NCBI RefSeq assembly: GCF_013294015.1 | Contig: NZ_JABSNO010000005.1 | Span: 62,001-126,000 of the forward strand | From: Frigoriflavimonas asaccharolytica | Lineage (GTDB): Bacteria; Bacteroidota; Bacteroidia; Flavobacteriales; Weeksellaceae | Direction: 5' to 3' | DNA length: 64,000 nucleotides | Shown here: positions 63,396 to 64,000 of the stretch, one piece after another | How the letters are laid out: the number at the start of each line of letters is the position of its first letter | How positions within the stretch are numbered: the first letter of the stretch is position 1 | The notes under the pieces: generated by a model | Database searches by the model: none | What the model saw: only the letters and a program-made list of their open reading frames with translations | What the model was told of the DNA's origin: nothing | Made by a program: the position numbers and the translations under genes

Positions 63396-64000
63396 TTACA
63401 TCATATTTTCTAAAACCATGGCACTTGCTCCACCACCACCGTTGCAAATTGCAGCAGCACCGTATTTTGCGTTGTTTTGTTTTAAAACATTGATCAAGGT
63501 TACTAAAATTCTAGAACCTGAACTTCCAAGCGGATGTCCCAAAGAAACTGCACCACCGTTTACATTTACTTTTGCAGCATCTAAGCCTAAAATTTTATTA
63601 TTCGCTAAACCTACAACCGCGAAAGCTTCATTAAATTCGAAAAAATCTATATCAGAAATTTCTAAATTTGCTTTTTTCAAAGCGATTGGTAAAGCTTTGG
63701 AAGGTGCTGTAGTGAAGAATAATGGATCATGTGCAGCATCTGCGTAAGAAATTATTTTCGCCAAAGGTTTTAAACCTAATTCTTCCATTTTTTCTTTCGA
63801 CATTAGTATTAATGCAGAAGCACCATCATTTAATGTTGAAGCATTTGCAGCAGTTACCGTTCCATTTTCTTTTTGAAAAACGGTAGATAATTTCCCCATT
63901 TTTTCAAAATTTACCGCTTTATATTCTTCATCTTCAGAAAATAAAATTGGATCTCCTTTTCTTTGTGGAATTGAAACAGGTATAACTTCTTCGGTGAAAT
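63396..64000 (-). CDS. Acetyl-CoA acyltransferase (thiolase), C-terminal part
   Basis: The frame continues beyond the right edge; about 201 residues are seen. The C-terminal thiolase motifs are present: NASTLNDGASALILMS, NEAFAVVGLANNK, NVNGGAVSLGHPLGSSGSRI (His) and AICNGGGGASAMVLE (Cys). It would condense or cleave acetyl-CoA and acyl-CoA. Both acetyl-CoA acetyltransferase and 3-ketoacyl-CoA thiolase (fadA-like) are possible. The nearby mevalonate kinase would fit acetoacetyl-CoA supply, but this is inference. A terminator follows. Confidence 0.93.
   Translation of the reverse strand, partial: FTEEVIPVSIPQRKGDPILFSEDEEYKAVNFEKMGKLSTVFQKENGTVTAANASTLNDGASALILMSKEKMEELGLKPLAKIISYADAAHDPLFFTTAPSKALPIALKKANLEISDIDFFEFNEAFAVVGLANNKILGLDAAKVNVNGGAVSLGHPLGSSGSRILVTLINVLKQNNAKYGAAAICNGGGGASAMVLENMM

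Overview
The window is about 33% G+C chromosomal DNA from a member of the Flavobacteriia (Bacteroidota), most likely the Chryseobacterium/Weeksellaceae group. The lineage call rests on type IX secretion and gliding genes (porT, gldF, gldG), a secreted peptidase with a type IX sorting tail, promoters of the TAnnTTTG type, carotenoid genes of flavobacterial type, a mevalonate kinase, and almost no Shine-Dalgarno sequences. Nearly everything is ordinary core chromosome. No prophage, transposase, CRISPR array, tRNA or rRNA gene was seen.

Layout. 1-5 kb, mostly minus strand: the start of an unknown gene, RNase Y, a 6S RNA, zapA with a coiled-coil partner, then porT-ubiE-unknown. 4.9-7.3 kb, plus strand: a FabH-like ketosynthase and a metallophosphoesterase. 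7.3-9.1 kb, minus strand: threonine dehydrogenase and a membrane-anchored unknown. 9.3-10.7 kb: a compositionally distinct patch with a 42-bp repeat ORF, an unknown gene richer in G+C and clustered palindromes, followed by ggt. 12.6-23 kb: a divergent photoprotection block. Carotenoid genes crtI, crtB, an exported unknown and crtZ, plus an SRPBCC/SDR pair, lie on the minus strand; a TetR-like regulator, an AarF kinase, an SDR lacking its tyrosine, a MarR-like regulator and a photolyase lie on the plus strand. 23-31 kb, minus strand: M28 peptidase, VF530-like protein, lipid kinase, gyrB, tandem OmpA protein, lipoprotein, lysS. 31-37.4 kb, plus strand: a heavy-metal type RND efflux operon (pump, TolC, adaptor). 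37.4-38 kb: lipoprotein and cytochrome c.

38.2-45 kb holds a complete trpEGDCFBA operon. It is preceded by an attenuator whose 18-residue leader peptide contains three consecutive Trp codons. The operon is interrupted by three different structured repeats, one of which is a perfect 15-bp hairpin whose loop is the trpF stop codon. lipB follows. 45.8-46.3 kb is a three-copy, 174-bp-period array of inverted repeats in front of a DUF4268 gene and a CPBP protease. 47.7-64 kb, minus strand: gldG-gldF, hemJ, kbl, M1 peptidase, PBP4 (dacB), priA, proline dehydrogenase, a UbiA prenyltransferase with a mevalonate kinase, an MFS protein, and the C-terminal part of a thiolase.

How the genes work together: tdh and kbl are the two enzymes that convert threonine to glycine, though 42 kb apart. 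PorT would help export the M1 peptidase. The mevalonate kinase and UbiA gene suggest isoprenoid lipid synthesis, and isoprenoids also feed the carotenoid genes. No single gene set looks like a wholly new system. The least explained material is non-coding: an interspersed element found four times, each time just 3' of a gene and in the same orientation to it, the 174-bp hairpin array, and the 42-bp repeat ORF.
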